Assembly: GCA_038255145.1 (NCBI GenBank)
Contig: JBBSLP010000095.1
Coordinates: forward strand, 1 to 14,749
Reading direction: 5' to 3'
Length of the DNA stretch: 14,749 nucleotides
From: WHTX01 sp038255145
GTDB taxonomy: Bacteria > Actinomycetota > Acidimicrobiia > Acidimicrobiales > CAIXPF01
Shown here: piece by piece, positions 13,019 through 14,749 of the stretch
How the letters are laid out: each line of letters begins with the position of its first letter
How positions within the stretch are numbered: position 1 is the stretch's first letter
Made by a program: the position numbers and the translations under genes
The notes under the pieces: model-generated
Databases searched by the model: none
Told to the model about the DNA's origin: nothing
Seen by the model: only the letters and a program-made list of their open reading frames with translations

Positions 13019-13582
13019 TCAGGCCTCCCCGCGCTGGTCGCGGTCGTTGAGCTCGATGGGCTGGCCCGCGCCGTCAGCCAGGTCGTACTCGTCGTGGCGC
13101 CTGAACCACATGCCGTGCTCGTTGCGGCCCAGGGGCGCGCGGTCGAGCCACGGGTACATGGCCCACGGTGCGTCCACCCCCCGGGAGTAGGCCGAGTAGG
13201 TGTGGAAGGCCTGACCGTCCCGGAGCACGAAGGCGCTGACCCCGGGCGACTCGGCCCCGTCGACGAAGTCGTCGGAGTCGACGTGGTGGGGGAGCTGGCC
13301 GACGTCGATGGCGATGGGCCGGAAGTTGTTCTCCGCCCCCGCGGCCAGCTGCTGCACCAGCAGCTGGGACCGCCCCCGGAACAGGTCGGCCAGCGACGCC
13401 GGCCTGTGCTCGGTGTCGAACACGTAGTCCTCGTCGACGGGCACCCAGGGCAGGTCCTGGCGCTGGCGGGCCAGTTCGTCGCTGCGCCGGGTCAGCTCCT
13501 TCTCGGCTTCGAGCAACTGCAGCCGGGCGGCCCGCCACTCGTCACGGGTGCCCACGGTGTGGCTGGCGGTGTCGGTCGTCAT
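13019..13582 (-). CDS. DUF899-family protein with central active-site segment deleted
   Basis: The 187-residue product begins and ends like DUF899 proteins (predicted thioredoxin-like dithiol-disulfide oxidoreductases): GTRDEWRAARLQLLEAEKEL at 11-30, DLPWVPVDEDYVFDT, SLADLFRGRSQLLV at 63-76, then GVSAFVLRDGQAFHTYSAYSRGVD and WFRRHDEYD near the end. Usual members have about 230-260 residues, with a segment after RSQLLV containing a CPGCS-type redox motif. Here RSQLLV joins at once to QQLAAGAENNF, and there is no cysteine anywhere in the protein. Redox activity through the CxxC is therefore impossible. ATG at 13582 has GGGAGG six bases upstream and the frame is intact, so it may still be made. 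An inverted repeat sits at the junction. The small membrane protein follows one base after its stop. Confidence 0.82.
   Translation of the reverse strand: MTTDTASHTVGTRDEWRAARLQLLEAEKELTRRSDELARQRQDLPWVPVDEDYVFDTEHRPASLADLFRGRSQLLVQQLAAGAENNFRPIAIDVGQLPHHVDSDDFVDGAESPGVSAFVLRDGQAFHTYSAYSRGVDAPWAMYPWLDRAPLGRNEHGMWFRRHDEYDLADGAGQPIELNDRDQRGEA
13346..13366. repeat. Perfect 9-bp inverted repeat at the DUF899 deletion point
   Basis: CAGCTGCTG (13346-13354) and CAGCAGCTG (13358-13366) are exact reverse complements separated by CAC. The repeat encodes part of LLVQQL, precisely where the family's conserved LLV is joined to the downstream AAGAENNF. Confidence 0.8.
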
Positions 13583-13897
13583 CTCGTACCTCCCGGGCCT
13601 GGTTCCATGCTCACCAGGTAAGAGACGACGGTGCCCGCGAACTCATCGGTCGCCTTCGAGAACATCCGTCGGGAACCTCCGTCGGCAACCTGCCTGCAGA
13701 CCTCGCCCGTGTCGGCTCGGGTGGCCAGCAAGGGTGATGAGGCAACGAGCACGTCGACCTCGTGGCCGTGCCCGGGCCCGGCGCTGGGGTGCCGCCCTAC
13801 GACGTCGAGGGTCGACGTGGGGGTGGCCGAGTACGCCGAGGGACCGACGGGGCCACCGTGGTGGCCGTGGTGGCCGCGCCCGCGGTGGGTCGCGCCC
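13583..13897. other. 315-base gap with at most one tiny ORF
   Basis: No convincing gene is seen between the DUF899 start and the photolyase stop. One minus-strand candidate is a 28-codon ORF (13579-13665, MFSKATDEFAGTVVSYLVSM...) whose TGA overlaps the DUF899 ATG as ATGA and which has GGAGG ten bases upstream. Its third positions are mostly G or C. It could be a coupled leader peptide, the tail of a decayed gene, or chance. The rest, about 13790-13890, is G/C-rich low-complexity sequence. The DUF899 Shine-Dalgarno GGGAGG lies at about 13589-13594. Confidence 0.4.
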
Positions 13898-14749
13898 CTA
13901 CAACCGGCCGGCGTCGAGGGCGGTGAGGACCTCGGTGGCCCGCTCGGCCACAGCCTCGAGGTCGCCCAGGCGTCGAGCCGCCTGCACCTGTCGGGCCATG
14001 CGTGGGTTGCGCTCGAAGCGGTCCTGGTGGCGGCGCAGGAAGTCCCAGTACAGGGTGGTGAACGGGCAGGCGTCGTCACCGGTGCGGCGGCGACGGTCGT
14101 AGCGGCAGTCGCCGCAGTAGTCGCTCATCTTGTCGATGTAGTTGCCGCCGGCCGCGTAGGGCTTGGTGGCCATGCGGCCACCGTCGGCGTGCAGGGACAT
14201 GCCGATGACGTTGGGCAGCATCACCCACTCGGCCCCGTCCACGAAGCTGGCCCACATCCACTCGGTCAGGGCCCAGGGGTCGACGCCGGACAGCAGGGCC
14301 AGGTTGCCCAGCACCATCAGGCGTTGGATGTGGTGGGTCCAGCCGTGGGCGTCGACGTCGGCCATGACGTGGCTGACGCAGCGCATGGACGTGGGCGCCC
14401 CGGCGAAGAGCGGGGGCAGGGCCCGGTTGGCGTCGAGCACGTTGGCGGCCCGGTAGTCGGGCATCCACTGCCAGTAGCGACCCCACACGTACTCCCGCCA
14501 GCCGATCACCTGGCGGATGAAGCCCTCGGCCGAGGCGATGGGCACGTCGCCGGCCCGGTAGGCGGCCTCGGCTGCGTCGCACACCTCGCCGGGGAGGAGC
14601 AGGCCCAGGTTGAGGTAGGGGCTGAGCAGGGTGTGGGCCAGGTGCCAGCTGGTGGTGAGCATGGCGTCCTCGTGGGGCCCGAACCGGGGGAGCACCTCGG
14701 TGATGGCGTGGTCGAGCCGGCGCAGGGCCTCGGTCCGGGTGGTGGCCCA
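13898..14749 (-). CDS. FeS-type bacterial cryptochrome/photolyase, C-terminal part (5' end outside window)
   Basis: The frame is open to the window edge and gives 283 residues of the FAD-binding helical domain. Four cysteines (MRCVSH, YCGDC, DDACPF) are spaced 88, 3 and 13 residues apart, the spacing I recall for the [4Fe-4S] ligands of Agrobacterium PhrB, the founding FeS-BCP (6-4) photolyase. THHIQRLMVLGN carries the paired histidines next to the flavin that act in (6-4) lesion repair. FIRQVIGWREYVWGRYW and WASFVDGAEWVMLPNVIGM are further family blocks. The protein probably repairs UV photoproducts in DNA using light, or acts as a photoreceptor. Family members are about 500 residues, so roughly 200 N-terminal residues, with the antenna-binding domain, lie beyond the window. 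No in-frame start is apparent in the visible part. The stop is TAG at 13898-13900. Confidence 0.9.
   Translation of the reverse strand, partial: WATTRTEALRRLDHAITEVLPRFGPHEDAMLTTSWHLAHTLLSPYLNLGLLLPGEVCDAAEAAYRAGDVPIASAEGFIRQVIGWREYVWGRYWQWMPDYRAANVLDANRALPPLFAGAPTSMRCVSHVMADVDAHGWTHHIQRLMVLGNLALLSGVDPWALTEWMWASFVDGAEWVMLPNVIGMSLHADGGRMATKPYAAGGNYIDKMSDYCGDCRYDRRRRTGDDACPFTTLYWDFLRRHQDRFERNPRMARQVQAARRLGDLEAVAERATEVLTALDAGRL

Noticed and set aside
12212..13621. 469-residue plus-strand frame across nitroreductase and DUF899 genes
   Set aside because: It is antisense to well-supported genes on the minus strand and shows no recognisable domain.

Overview
The window is very GC-rich with strong G/C preference at third codon positions, GTG/TTG starts and candidate leaderless promoters. 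Together with the gene content (single-chain acyl-CoA carboxylase, actinobacterial methyltransferase and phosphatase families, secreted proteins with a VRVLDTRTG-type domain), this suggests an actinomycete-class chromosome, perhaps an Acidimicrobiia-like environmental lineage. The lineage is inferred; no rRNA, tRNA, phage, IS or CRISPR was seen.

Layout. 1-34 is the first 11 codons of a leftward regulator-like gene, divergent from a large single-chain biotin-dependent carboxylase (185-3496). Leftward genes follow: a two-domain VOC protein (3524-4411), a truncated DinB/DUF664 gene (4472-4693), and two tandem paralogous secreted proteins (4882-6324 and 6543-7619). Each paralogue has a signal peptide, a conserved N-terminal domain, an uninterrupted Gly-X-Y collagen-like stretch and a C-terminal domain resembling the Bacillus BclA jelly roll. 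Both share a conserved 5' leader with a perfect hairpin and a helix that could cover the ribosome-binding site. A nitroreductase (7856-8524) then converges on a tyrosine phosphatase (8573-9037) across a hairpin terminator.

The stretch 9.0-13.6 kb mixes intact genes with remnants: a possible SDR C-terminus (9044-9304) abutting a TetR gene without start or proper stop (9305-9916), a two-TM membrane protein (9921-10526), a conserved unknown protein (10574-10996), a PrmC-related methyltransferase with a degenerate NPPY motif (11078-11881), an amidohydrolase C-terminal remnant (11883-12053), a second nitroreductase (12145-12786), a tiny membrane protein coupled to its neighbour (12835-13017), and a DUF899 protein that has lost its central CxxC-bearing segment in frame (13019-13582). 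The right edge is the C-terminal part of an FeS-type cryptochrome/photolyase (13898-14749, 5' end outside the window).

The genes do not form one pathway. Two themes stand out. One is a tandem pair of collagen/jelly-roll surface proteins under a shared leader element. The other is an accumulation of truncated or internally deleted genes with no recognisable mobile element, several with inverted repeats at the apparent junctions.
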